Positions 15,222-23,649 of a stretch of 37,823 nucleotides of DNA are shown here, piece after piece. Source of the DNA: DATFRX01 sp035630615 (lineage in GTDB: Bacteria; Actinomycetota; Actinomycetes; Propionibacteriales; Nocardioidaceae). Every line of letters starts with the position of its first letter. Position 1 is the first letter of the stretch. The DNA lies in assembly GCA_035630615.1 (NCBI GenBank), contig DASQKI010000116.1, forward strand, positions 1-37,823, written 5' to 3'. A program made the translations under genes and the position numbers. A model generated the notes under the pieces. It was given only the letters and a program-made list of their open reading frames with translations, was not told the DNA's origin and made no database searches.

Positions 15222-16781
15222 ATGCGGATTCGCCAAGCCCTGAGCCTTCTTGCGGCCGGCGCGCTGCTCTGCGCCCCGGTCGCCACCGACGCGGCACCCA
15301 CACCAACCGCCGACGCCGACACTCCTTCGTGCACCGACACGGCCCAACGCCAGCTGCGCGGACTCTGGATCGCCAGCGTCGTCAACATCGACTGGCCGTC
15401 CACGACCGGCCTCTCCCCCGACCAGCAGCGCGCCGAGCTCCTCGCCTGGTACGACGAGGCGGTCGCCGGCGGCTACAACGCCGTCTTCGTCCAGGTACGG
15501 CCGACTGCCGACACGTTCTGGCCGTCGAAGCTCGAACCCTGGTCGAAGTACCTCACCGGTACGCAGGGCCAGGCGCCCGGATGGAATCCGCTGGCCTTCG
15601 CAGTACGTGAGGCGCACGCGCGCAACCTCGAGTTCCACGCCTGGTTCAACCCGTACCGGGTGTCGATGGACACCAATGTCGACGGCCTCGTGCCGACCCA
15701 CCCGGCCCGGGTGCATCCGGATTGGCGAGTGGAGTACGGCGGCAAGCTCTATTACGACCCGGGGGTGCCGGCCGCACGCAGGCACAGTGAGAACGTGATC
15801 CTCGAAGCGGTCCACCGCTACGACATCGACGCCGTGCACTTCGACGACTACTTCTATCCCTACCCCGACGCGGCGGGTACGCCGTTCCCCGACGACGCGT
15901 CGTTCGCGAAATACGGTGATGGCTTTCCCGACAGTCCGGAGGGGCGGGCCGACTGGCGCCGGCACAACGTCGACCTGCTGGTGTCCGAGCTGCGCGACCG
16001 CATCCACGCGGACAAGCCGTGGGTGAAGTTCGGGGTCAGCCCGTTCGCCGTGTGGCGCAACGTCGCGACCGATCCCGAGGGCTCCGACACTCAAGCCGGT
16101 GCCGAGACCTACGACGACCTCTACGCCGACACGCGGGGTTGGGTCCGCAAGGAGTGGATCGACTACATCGCGCCGCAGGTCTACTGGAACATCGGCTTCG
16201 CCGTCGCCGACTACGCCAAGCTCGTGCCGTGGTGGGCGGCGCAGACCGAAGGCACCGGCGTCCAGCTCTACATCGGGCAAGCGACGTACAAGATCGGCAC
16301 GTCGACCCAAGACCCGGCCTGGGCGGATCCCCAGGAGATGACCCGGCACCTCGACTTCAACGTCGACGTGAGCAACGCCGACGGACCGGCGGTCGACGGT
16401 GACATCTACTTCTCGGCCAAGGACGTCCGTGCCGACCGGCTCGGCGCGATGAGCAGGGTCGTCGCCGACCACTACCAGCAGCCGGCGCTGGTCCCGGTGA
16501 GTGCGCTGCTGCCCGGCCAGGCGCCGGACGCGCCGGCGGAGTTGCGGGCCCGGCGTACGGCCGATGGTGTCGCGCTGCGATGGGCCGGCAACGGCGCGTC
16601 GTTCGCGATCTATCGAGTCGACGGCAACCAGTGCACGCTCGTCGGCACCGTCCACGACAACGGCCACCGCGAACAGCAATGGACCGACGCAGCGGCGCCG
16701 GACGGAGCGGCGACCTACGCCGTCACCGCGCTGGACCGCACCTATCGGGAGGGTGAGTCGGCGTCCGTGCAGGTCGACTAG
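15222..16781 (+). CDS. Secreted GHL10-family (DUF187) glycosidase-like protein
   Basis: This 519-residue protein has a signal peptide (about 1-24), a GHL10 TIM-barrel domain (about 42-400) and a C-terminal fibronectin-III-like domain (about 425-515). Family hallmarks are RGLWIASVVNIDWPS at the first strand, FVQVRPTADTFWPS, HAWFNPYRV, and the acidic cluster VHFDDYFYPYP that probably holds a catalytic Asp, followed by FGVSPFAVWRN and IAPQVYWNIGF. A characterised relative, E. coli DigH (YddW), hydrolyses denuded peptidoglycan glycan strands. A cell-wall glycosidase role is therefore likely, though untested here. The ATG at 15222 starts the signal peptide. Confidence 0.9.
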   Translation: MRIRQALSLLAAGALLCAPVATDAAPTPTADADTPSCTDTAQRQLRGLWIASVVNIDWPSTTGLSPDQQRAELLAWYDEAVAGGYNAVFVQVRPTADTFWPSKLEPWSKYLTGTQGQAPGWNPLAFAVREAHARNLEFHAWFNPYRVSMDTNVDGLVPTHPARVHPDWRVEYGGKLYYDPGVPAARRHSENVILEAVHRYDIDAVHFDDYFYPYPDAAGTPFPDDASFAKYGDGFPDSPEGRADWRRHNVDLLVSELRDRIHADKPWVKFGVSPFAVWRNVATDPEGSDTQAGAETYDDLYADTRGWVRKEWIDYIAPQVYWNIGFAVADYAKLVPWWAAQTEGTGVQLYIGQATYKIGTSTQDPAWADPQEMTRHLDFNVDVSNADGPAVDGDIYFSAKDVRADRLGAMSRVVADHYQQPALVPVSALLPGQAPDAPAELRARRTADGVALRWAGNGASFAIYRVDGNQCTLVGTVHDNGHREQQWTDAAAPDGAATYAVTALDRTYREGESASVQVD

Positions 16782-16813
16782 CGCGGACGAGAGCAAACAA
16801 CTCGGGAGGACGC

Positions 16814-17311
16814 ATGACCGATGTGACAGCCATCAAACGCGCGGCTGGGATGGCGACCGCCACGCTCGCCCTCGGACTCGTCCCGCTGGTCGGACCGGCG
16901 AGCGTGTCGGTCGCGGCCGATCAGACGGCGTCCACCCAGCTCGCCGCGGCGGGCGACGGTACGGCCGATGGGGCGATCCAATGGATGCAGGAGCACGACG
17001 GCGACAGCTCGTACGAGGGCTACTGCGAGATGGCCGTCGAAAACGCCTGGGGCACGACCGGGCAGTGGCCGTCGGCGATCGACCACTGGTATGGCGCTGT
17101 CAACGCCGGCAAGGCCCACGAGGGTGACTACAACCCGCCGGCCGGTGCGTTCGTCTACTGGAACACCAGCCAGTACGGGCACGTCGGCATCGCGGACGGA
17201 GCCGGCGGCTTCTACTCGAGCAGCTATGGCGGCGCCATCGGACACGGCGACAGCCTCGACTACTTCGTCAACTATCTCGGCTGGAGTGACCCGCAGGTGC
17301 CGCAGGGCTAA
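16814..17311 (+). CDS. Secreted CHAP-like amidase/peptidase
   Basis: This 165-residue exported protein has a signal peptide (cut near AASVSVAA/AAD, about residue 35) and a compact papain-like CHAP domain. The likely nucleophile is C71 (EGYCEMAVENAWG), followed by the basic/aromatic strand PPAGAFVYWNT and the partner H123 (YGHVGIADG). CHAP enzymes cut peptidoglycan peptides or amide bonds. CGGGAGG lies just before the ATG at 16814, and the gene follows GHL10 by 32 bases, so the two probably form an operon of wall-directed enzymes. A large hairpin ends the unit. Confidence 0.88.
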   Translation: MTDVTAIKRAAGMATATLALGLVPLVGPASVSVAADQTASTQLAAAGDGTADGAIQWMQEHDGDSSYEGYCEMAVENAWGTTGQWPSAIDHWYGAVNAGKAHEGDYNPPAGAFVYWNTSQYGHVGIADGAGGFYSSSYGGAIGHGDSLDYFVNYLGWSDPQVPQG

Positions 17312-17317
17312 GGGCAC

Positions 17318-17389
17318 TCGCGCCGAGACCGCAGATGTGTCCCACCGCCTCCCGGGAGGTGGTGGGGCGCTTCTGCGGTCTCGGCGCGA
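17318..17389. terminator. Very long two-part hairpin between convergent genes
   Basis: TCGCGCCGAGACCGCAGA (17318-17335) pairs perfectly over 18 bp with 17372-17389. Inside, CCCACCGCCTCCC (17341-17353) pairs with GGGAGGTGGTGGG (17354-17366) with one G-U pair. It fills the gap between the CHAP gene and the MFS gene and should end transcription from both sides. Its CGCGCCGAG...GTCCCACC layout resembles one unit of the 7-kb repeat array. Confidence 0.85.
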
Positions 17390-17394
17390 CGGAG

Positions 17395-18864
17395 TCAGGC
17401 GGTCGCGAGCGCAGCCCGACGGGACCGGAGCACCGTGCGACCCAGCGCCACTCCCCCGATCGTGCCGGCCGCGAGTACGGCGACCAGGAGGCCGAGTGTC
17501 ACGCTGACCGCGTGCGCAGATGCATCGTCGACCGATCGCTCCGACAGCGACAGGAAGACGCTGCCGAACACCGCGACGCCGATCACCTGGGACAGTTGCA
17601 CAGTCGTCGTCAGCAGTCCGCTCGCGTCGGCCGCCGATCGCGGCGGGACGTTGATCAGTGCGTGGGTCACCATCGCGCCGAACGCCCCGCCGAGGCCCAG
17701 TCCGATGAAAGCGAGCACGACGTAGAGGCCGACCCCGCCGCGACCGCCGCCGTAGAGCTCCGCAATCAGCACCAGTAGGGCGATCGCGGCGAGCACCAGC
17801 CCCACGGCGGTCAGCGCGTGGTGAATCCGCTCCGGTAACCGCGCCCAGGTCAGGCTCACGAACCCGAACGCCAGGCCGCTCGGTGCGAAGGTGAGGCCGG
17901 TGCGCAGCGCGCTGTCGCCGAGCCCGGCCTGCAGGTGGATCGACATGCTGAAGATGAACGCGCCGAAGACGACCATGCCGGCCGCGATCGTCAGCAACCC
18001 CATGGGCAGGCCGGGCGAGCGCAGCACGCGGAGGTCCAGCAGCGGGTCGCCACCGGACGCGACCACTCGGCGCTCGACGGCGACGAAACCGACCGCCAGG
18101 AGGAGGCCCGCCGCGATCGCGGGAAACGCCCACACCGGCCAATCCAACTCGTGGCCGAGCACAAGGGGTACGACCAACAACAAGACCGCGGGAGCGACGA
18201 GAGCGAGACCGGCGACGTCGATCCGCCGCCGGCCGCCGTCGGGACGATCGGCCGGCACCAATCGGAGCGTCGCAGCCGCGATCGCGACACCCACCGGCAC
18301 GTTGACGAGGAACACCAAGCGCCAGTCGAGGCCGAACAGGTCCGCCGACACGAGGACGCCGCCCAGCACCTGACCGGCGAGCGCGCCGACCGCGAGCACG
18401 GCTGTGTAGCCGCTGAGTGCCCGGACGCGGTCGGAGCCTTCGAACCGAGCGTTGATGACGCTGATCACCTGCGGCACCATCACCGCAGCCGCCGCGCCCT
18501 GGACGAACCGCGCCACGATCAGGGCGAACGTGGTGGGCGCCAACCCGCAGGCCAGCGAAGCGACCGTGAACCCGACCAAGCCCAGCAGGAAGAGTCGGCG
18601 ACGGCCGTATATCGTCCCGAGCCGCGCGCCGGTGATCAGCAAGACGGCGTAGCTGATCGTGTAGCCGGAGACGATCAGCTGCAACGAGGCACCGGAGGCG
18701 TCGAGATCACTGCCCATCGTCGGCATCGCAACGTTGACGATTGTCACGTCGAGAATGGCCATGAATTGGCCGCCCAGCAGGATCGCGAGCATCAGCCAGC
18801 GGGATCGCTCGGCCGGCTGGAATGTCGGAGCCGTCCGAGATGCTGTGTTGTGCGTGGCGCTCAT
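17395..18864 (-). CDS. DHA2-family MFS drug/proton exporter, 14 TM
   Basis: This 489-residue protein has 14 predicted membrane helices and belongs to the EmrB/QacA (DHA2) group. Signatures are the first-helix motif LDVTIVNVAMPTM, motif A in the second cytoplasmic loop (GARLGTIYGRRRLF), and LDWRLVFLVNVPVG in helix 6. Such pumps export lipophilic drugs or endogenous metabolites by proton antiport. The ATG at 18864 has GGAG seven bases upstream. It diverges from the MmyB-type regulator at 18956, which probably controls it; the 91-bp gap contains TGCTG-N7-CAGCA. Confidence 0.92.
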   Translation of the reverse strand: MSATHNTASRTAPTFQPAERSRWLMLAILLGGQFMAILDVTIVNVAMPTMGSDLDASGASLQLIVSGYTISYAVLLITGARLGTIYGRRRLFLLGLVGFTVASLACGLAPTTFALIVARFVQGAAAAVMVPQVISVINARFEGSDRVRALSGYTAVLAVGALAGQVLGGVLVSADLFGLDWRLVFLVNVPVGVAIAAATLRLVPADRPDGGRRRIDVAGLALVAPAVLLLVVPLVLGHELDWPVWAFPAIAAGLLLAVGFVAVERRVVASGGDPLLDLRVLRSPGLPMGLLTIAAGMVVFGAFIFSMSIHLQAGLGDSALRTGLTFAPSGLAFGFVSLTWARLPERIHHALTAVGLVLAAIALLVLIAELYGGGRGGVGLYVVLAFIGLGLGGAFGAMVTHALINVPPRSAADASGLLTTTVQLSQVIGVAVFGSVFLSLSERSVDDASAHAVSVTLGLLVAVLAAGTIGGVALGRTVLRSRRAALATA

Positions 18865-18955
18865 GCGCTCCAGCCTCGACGGTCGGCGACGCCTTCCGTG
18901 AGAGTCCGCTGATGCTGGTAGCGACAGCACCACCCGATCTCGAGAGGACGAGCAC

Positions 18956-19813
18956 GTGGTCAAGACGGCAGACCGAGCGGTCCGATCGGGGGCCTGCCGA
19001 ACGGAGCTCGGTGAGTTCCTCAAGGCCCGACGGGCACGGGTGTCGCCCGACGACGTCGGGCTCCCGCCGGGCGAGCGACGGCGTACGCCAGGGCTCCGGC
19101 GCGAGGAGGTCGCGTTGCTCGCCGGGGTCGGGGTCACGTGGTACACCTGGCTCGAGCAGGGCCGGCCGATCAACGCGAGCTACCAGGTGCTCGATGCCGT
19201 CGCTCGCACCTTGCGGCTCGGCGAGACTGAGCGCCACCACCTCTACCGGCTCGCGGAGGCGACGCCGATGCGCGCATCGGTCGAGGCGACGGTCGTGCCC
19301 GATGCCGTTCTCAACGTCATCCATGCCCTCGACCCGCTGCCAGCCCTGCTGGTCAACAGCCGGTGGGACTGGATGGCGGCCAACGACGCGACCCGCTACC
19401 TCTTCGCCTACTGGCACACGCTCCCCTGCGTGCACAAAAACACGCTGTGGTGCTGCCTCACCGAACCCAACGCCCGCAGCTACCTGCTCAACTACGACGA
19501 GGAGGTCCCCTATCTCGTCGCCCGGCTGCGCTCCGACTTCAGCCGCCACCTCGACGACCCGGAGTGGATCGAAGACATCCGCCGGCTCGAAGACGTATCA
19601 CCCGAGTTCGCCGAGCTCTGGGCCCGTCACGACGTGGCCGAGCCGGAGCTGCGACGACGTCGGGTGCGTCATCCGCTCGCGGGCGACCTCGACTTCGCGA
19701 TCGCGGAGCTGAGCGTGGCGACGATGCCGGACCATCGACTGATCTCCTACACACCGGCCGACGAGCTCACCTGGTCGCGGCTACCAGAGACCCGACACGA
19801 CGCGCTGACCTAA
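18956..19813 (+). CDS. XRE/MmyB-family transcriptional regulator
   Basis: The 285-residue protein has an N-terminal helix-turn-helix (about 12-85) with the family motif GERRRTPGLRREEVALLAGV followed by TWYTWLEQGR. An MmyB-like ligand-binding PAS domain (about 110-275) follows, recognised by LLVNSRWDWMAANDATRYLF. Members sense small lipophilic molecules and usually control a neighbouring redox or export gene. Here the divergent target is the DHA2 pump. The GTG at 18956 comes after GAGAGGACGA. The C-terminal EPELRRRRVRHPLAGDLDF segment is typical of the family and completes the domain. No truncation is seen. Confidence 0.9.
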   Translation: MVKTADRAVRSGACRTELGEFLKARRARVSPDDVGLPPGERRRTPGLRREEVALLAGVGVTWYTWLEQGRPINASYQVLDAVARTLRLGETERHHLYRLAEATPMRASVEATVVPDAVLNVIHALDPLPALLVNSRWDWMAANDATRYLFAYWHTLPCVHKNTLWCCLTEPNARSYLLNYDEEVPYLVARLRSDFSRHLDDPEWIEDIRRLEDVSPEFAELWARHDVAEPELRRRRVRHPLAGDLDFAIAELSVATMPDHRLISYTPADELTWSRLPETRHDALT

Positions 19814-19844
19814 CCGGCGACGCCGATGCCCTCGGCTTTGCGGG

Positions 19845-20966
19845 TCAGGGCAGGAAGAGCATCGTGTCGCCGAACTCGTGCCAGAGGTAGCCCTGGTCGA
19901 GAGCGGCGGAGTACGCAGCGGCGACCGACTCGCGGCCCGCGACCGCCTCCAGCAGCTGGAGATGGCTGGCTCCAGGGGCGTGCAGGCCGGTGATCAGGCC
20001 GTCGACGACGCGGGCCGGTCGGTCCGGGCCGAGCACGAGGTCGGTCCAGCCGGCGGCGGGTCGGATCGGCGCGGTGGTGGCGGTGGTGGCGGTGGCGGCG
20101 GCCGGCCGTGTGGCGGCTGCTTCGGTGGCGGCCGGCCCTGCCCCGGTGGCGGCGGCCGCCGACTCCAACGCCCGCACGACGGTCGTCCCGACTGCCACGA
20201 CCCGCCCCCCGGATGCCCTCGTGACATCGACCAACCGCGCCGTTGCGGCCGGCACCTCAAACCGCTCCGGCGCCGGCGGCTCGTGTACCTCGGGGCTCGA
20301 CACGCCGCAGTGCAGGGTGATCGGCGCCACCGCTACGCCGGCCGCCAGCAGTCGGACCACGAGTCGATCGGTAAACGGGCGGCCGGCGCTCGGCATCTCC
20401 GCCGACCCCGGATGGGTCGCGAATACCGTCTGATAGTCGGCCAGCGGCCATGGCTCGGCGACGTAGCCATATCGGATGGGCCGGCCGTGCTGCAGGACAT
20501 GGGTCGCCGAGCCAGTGACGGGCTCGGGCCACGCCACCCAGAGTCGCGAGGTCGCCGCGTGCGGATTTGGGTAGGCCGCCGCGATCGTGAGTCGGACCCC
20601 GCCGGGCAGCGACAGTCGAGCTCCGACCCGGACGTCGGCCGCTGGACCGGTGTTGTCGACGCGTCGGAGCTCGACGACCCAGCGGCCGTCGTCGAGTTCG
20701 GTCGCGACATGGAGCGGCTGGATTCGGCCATCGCCGCGAGCCGCGTCGAGCGCCGCCGGCAGGGTTGCCGACGTGTTGACGACCAGGAGATCCCCCGGCG
20801 CGAGCAGATCCGGGAGGTCGGCGAAGACATGATGCGCCGTCGCCGTCCCATGGGCCACGAGCATCCGGATGCCGTCGCGAGACAGCCCGCGTCGTTCCGC
20901 GGGTGCGGTGGCCTGCGACCCGGCGGGCAGCGCGAAGTCCAGCGCATCCTGCATGAGCGGGCTCAT
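19845..20966 (-). CDS. queA: S-adenosylmethionine:tRNA ribosyltransferase-isomerase (QueA-like)
   Basis: This 373-residue protein is of the QueA family, which transfers the ribosyl group of SAM to preQ1 in tRNA to form epoxyqueuosine. Family features are FADLPDLLAPGDLLVVNTSATLPAALDA near the start, the FTDRLVVRLLAAGVAVAPITLHCG block, and the C-terminal GASHLQLLEAVAGRE and GYLWHEFGD. An Ala/Thr-rich low-complexity insert encoded by GGTGGC-type repeats (about 20040-20160) lies before the last domain. Its ATG overlaps the SDR stop by four bases (ATGA), so the two are coupled. Actinobacterial QueA-like proteins often occur without the rest of the queuosine pathway, so the true substrate is uncertain. 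Confidence 0.85.
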   Translation of the reverse strand: MSPLMQDALDFALPAGSQATAPAERRGLSRDGIRMLVAHGTATAHHVFADLPDLLAPGDLLVVNTSATLPAALDAARGDGRIQPLHVATELDDGRWVVELRRVDNTGPAADVRVGARLSLPGGVRLTIAAAYPNPHAATSRLWVAWPEPVTGSATHVLQHGRPIRYGYVAEPWPLADYQTVFATHPGSAEMPSAGRPFTDRLVVRLLAAGVAVAPITLHCGVSSPEVHEPPAPERFEVPAATARLVDVTRASGGRVVAVGTTVVRALESAAAATGAGPAATEAAATRPAAATATTATTAPIRPAAGWTDLVLGPDRPARVVDGLITGLHAPGASHLQLLEAVAGRESVAAAYSAALDQGYLWHEFGDTMLFLP

Positions 20967-21664
20967 GCGACGACCGGAGTCAGCTCGCTGGCCTGATAAC
21001 GCCCGCTGGGCAGGTCGCCCTCGACGAGGTGGAGCAGCGCCGGCACCACCGATTCGGGCTCGGCCCGATCCGAGATGTCCTCGCCGGGAAACGCATCCTG
21101 ATGCATCCGCGTACGCATGTCGCCCGGGTCGACCGCGTACACCCGGAGCTCCGGCTCCTCGACGGCCAGGATCGCCGAAGCGTGGTCGAGTGCGGCCTTG
21201 GACGACCCATAGGCGCCCCAGCCCTCGTACGGCTCGACGGCCGCGTCCGAGCTGAGGTTGACGACCCGGCCACGACGCGTACGCAGGCCGGGCAGGAGCA
21301 TCCGGATCAGGGCCAGTGGCGCGAAGACGTTGACGGCGTAGACGCCAGCGAAGTAGCTCGGCTCCCAGTCGGCGAGATGGGGCTGTGGGCTCGCCCCGAG
21401 AGTGCTGGCGTTGTTGACGACGACATCGGCGCCGCCAAGGTCCTCGGCGACGGTCGCGAGTACGGCCCGGTGGCCGGGGTCAGCGATGTCACCGGCGACC
21501 GGGCGTACCGCTGCGGCGCCAGCGCCGATCAGGCGCTCCGTGACGTCGGCCAACGGCTTCTCGCGGCGACCATCGATGACAAGTGACCAGCCGCGCTCGG
21601 CGAGTGCCTGCGCCAGCGCGCGCCCGAGTCCTTCCGATGCGCCGGTGACGACTGCGGTCGGCAT
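20963..21664 (-). CDS. Short-chain dehydrogenase/reductase
   Basis: This 233-residue classical SDR has the NAD(P) motif TGASEGLGRA (about 7-16), VVNNAST, the catalytic Ser in VVNLSSDAAVEPY, and YGSSK carrying the catalytic Tyr and Lys. The substrate cannot be deduced. CGGAGG lies five bases before the ATG at 21664. The QueA-like gene follows with a 4-base overlap, an association that recurs in actinobacteria. An inverted repeat directly upstream of the ribosome site suggests local regulation. Confidence 0.92.
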   Translation of the reverse strand: MPTAVVTGASEGLGRALAQALAERGWSLVIDGRREKPLADVTERLIGAGAAAVRPVAGDIADPGHRAVLATVAEDLGGADVVVNNASTLGASPQPHLADWEPSYFAGVYAVNVFAPLALIRMLLPGLRTRRGRVVNLSSDAAVEPYEGWGAYGSSKAALDHASAILAVEEPELRVYAVDPGDMRTRMHQDAFPGEDISDRAEPESVVPALLHLVEGDLPSGRYQASELTPVVA

Positions 21665-21675
21665 GAGGGCCTCCG

Positions 21676-21700
21676 AGGGGTTCGATTTGAGTGAACCCCT
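21676..21700 (-). promoter_or_regulatory. Inverted repeat upstream of the SDR-queA operon
   Basis: AGGGGTTC (21676-21683) and GAACCCCT (21693-21700) form a perfect 8-bp palindrome with a 9-bp spacer, starting 12 bases before the SDR start codon. The position fits a repressor operator or a hairpin in the 5' leader. The regulator is unknown. Confidence 0.5.
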
Positions 21701-21775
21701 TCAGCCTGCAACTTAAAGCGCACTTGAGATCAAGCGATCCTCCGGCTGCCCATTACACGCCAGCGCCACCGGACC

Positions 21776-22546
21776 CTAAGAGCTGCTCACCTCGTCCGGA
21801 TCCTTCTTGGAGTCCTTCGCCACCTGAAGGCTGCTGATCAAGTCATGTAGCGGCTTGGTTCCGCTGCCGATCGTGATGCCCGTGACGACGATGTCGAGCA
21901 TCATCGGCGCGTCCTGGACTCCGACGGAGTGCAGGAGCGCGAGTCCCACGGACGCGGAGATGATGATTGCGAGCGACGACGACAATCCCCACATCAACAC
22001 CGCCGAGTTGCGGCGATACTGCTGGACCGATGCTTGCATTTCGGCTGCCACGAGTGCTGCACCCGCCGCCTCGTCGGATCCGCCAATTGCCGTCTTGATG
22101 GCCTGCGCTCGCCGAGTCTTCAAGACGGACTTCCGCCTGACTCGCTCAAGATGCTCACCTTCGAGCGCACCACCAGTGATCGGAGTTTGTCCTGTGCACA
22201 CGTCCTCCTTCGGAGCGTCGACGCCCTTGAAGACTGCGCCTGTCCAGTTCTGGAACGGGTCGAGCAGTCGCTCAAGTCCTTGTGCGACGACGTAAAATCC
22301 CGCGAACACGCCTACCCCCGCCACGGCCACGGGCGCAGCCGGGTCTCTGACCACGTAGATGATCCAGCCAATCGAGATCCCCGCGACGATCAGAACGTAG
22401 GCGCCCAGCAGATAGCGGACCTGCGCCGGGCGGCTTTCGGCCACGCCTTTCTTTGGTGCGTTTGCAACTTGGTCCGCCGCTGCACCGTCGCTCTGGACAG
22501 ACGATGTCACTAATACCTGCGGCGCAGGCGGATTGAACATTGCCAT
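21776..22546 (-). CDS. Orphan membrane protein of unknown function
   Basis: This 256-residue protein has two hydrophobic hairpins: about 48-90 (GAYVLIVAGISIGWIIYVV, then AVAGVGVFAGFYVVAQGL) and about 180-230. Between them is a cytosolic segment rich in Lys/Arg (LERVRRKSVLKTRRAQAIKT) and Ala. GAGGAGG lies five bases before the ATG at 22546. The gene and its flanks are less GC-rich and use more A/T-ending codons than the neighbours, which suggests a foreign origin. I do not recognise a family. A two-part inverted repeat precedes it. Confidence 0.65.
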   Translation of the reverse strand: MAMFNPPAPQVLVTSSVQSDGAAADQVANAPKKGVAESRPAQVRYLLGAYVLIVAGISIGWIIYVVRDPAAPVAVAGVGVFAGFYVVAQGLERLLDPFQNWTGAVFKGVDAPKEDVCTGQTPITGGALEGEHLERVRRKSVLKTRRAQAIKTAIGGSDEAAGAALVAAEMQASVQQYRRNSAVLMWGLSSSLAIIISASVGLALLHSVGVQDAPMMLDIVVTGITIGSGTKPLHDLISSLQVAKDSKKDPDEVSSS

Positions 22547-22564
22547 TTCGACCTCCTCGGCCTG

Positions 22565-22606
22565 GTCTCCGTTAAATTCGGGAGACAAGAACGGGGACAC
22601 CCCCGT
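22565..22606 (-). promoter_or_regulatory. Two adjacent inverted repeats upstream of the orphan membrane protein
   Basis: GTCTCC (22565-22570) pairs with GGAGAC (22581-22586), and ACGGGG (22591-22596) pairs with CCCCGT (22601-22606). They lie just upstream of the ribosome site. The second could end the transcript from the DUF6454 remnant, the first could be an operator. The remainder up to 22729 shows nothing recognisable. Confidence 0.35.
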
Positions 22607-22729
22607 CAGCTAACCAGCTACTCGCCTCGGTCGAGCGCCACTAAGTGCCTTTGGTCCCTAGGGCCTCTCCAACCGGCCCAAAACGTCTACGGTCGTCGCC
22701 GACGCCAACTGCAAGGGCGCAAAGTCGGC

Positions 22730-23541
22730 TCAGTCCTCCGGCAGGTCCGTCTCATAGACCAGCAGCTCGGTTCCGGCGACCTCCTCGCCGTCGTCCGGCG
22801 CCGCGAGCAGGCGCACCGTGTCGCCGTCCAACTCGACCGCGACCGGGTTACGCGTGACCGAGTGCCCGGCGGCAGAGAAGCCTGGTACCGGCGTCTCGTG
22901 AAGGATCTCGTTGTCGCGAAGGTCGATCAGCGCCAGGCCACCGAGCTCGAAGCTGCCGCCGTCGGCCGTCGTGAATCCGGTGACGCCGCTGCACAGTTGC
23001 TTGCGGGACGCTAGGTACGCGCAGTCCTGGTAGTCGACGAAGTGACTCTGGTTGAGCGCGACGTCGCGTACTCGGCCGCTCGGACTCCATCGGATCATCC
23101 GCCGCGACCCCCACGTCACTCCGTGCACCTCGTGGGCGACCCGGTCGACGACGACCCCACCGACGTGGTCGCGATAGCCGAACTCCTCGGTGACCTCGTA
23201 GGTGTCGGGGTCGATCCGATAGACGATCGCGGCGCTGTCCGGACGGTATTCGGCGACCGGCACCCAGACATCATGCCCGTCGTAGTCGAGACCACCGGGG
23301 TGATAGATCGTGCCGTCCGGTCGCCGACGATCGCGAAGCCTTGCGGGTGGTAGGTCTCGAAGTCGAGCGGGATTCGGTCGACCAGCCGCCACTCCGTGGT
23401 CCGGTCGAGCTGCCGGACGGCCGAGACCAACGGCTCGTCGCGGTTCCCCGCGGCCGACTCACCACTCGACATCGCGAAGCCTCCGCCTCCTAGTGTGGCG
23501 ACCGCGACGGGCAGGGTCAGGTACGTACGCGCACGCATCAT
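22730..23541 (-). pseudogene. DUF6454-family secreted protein gene, internally deleted and frameshifted
   Basis: The 5' part starts at ATG 23541, with GGAGGA six bases upstream. It encodes a signal peptide and the family N-terminus up to DFETYHPQGFAIVGDR. The 3' part is in a different frame and resumes at DGTIYHPGGLDYDGHDVWVP, then continues normally through VGGVVVDRVAHEVHGVTWGS to the stop at 22730. The two halves meet at about 23314-23325. From memory of the family, about 40 residues that normally lie between these motifs are missing. One deletion whose length is not a multiple of three explains both the loss and the frame change. Each half still has normal codon use, so the event looks recent. 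The original product would have been a beta-propeller-like exported protein of unknown function. Confidence 0.8.
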
Positions 23542-23649
23542 GCGTCTCCTCCGAGGTTGGTCGATCACCCTGATACCTAGCCGATTCGGGTGACCGAGCG
23601 CCATACCCGCGGCCAACTCCGGTCGGCGAAATCGTGAGAGGCTTGGTCG

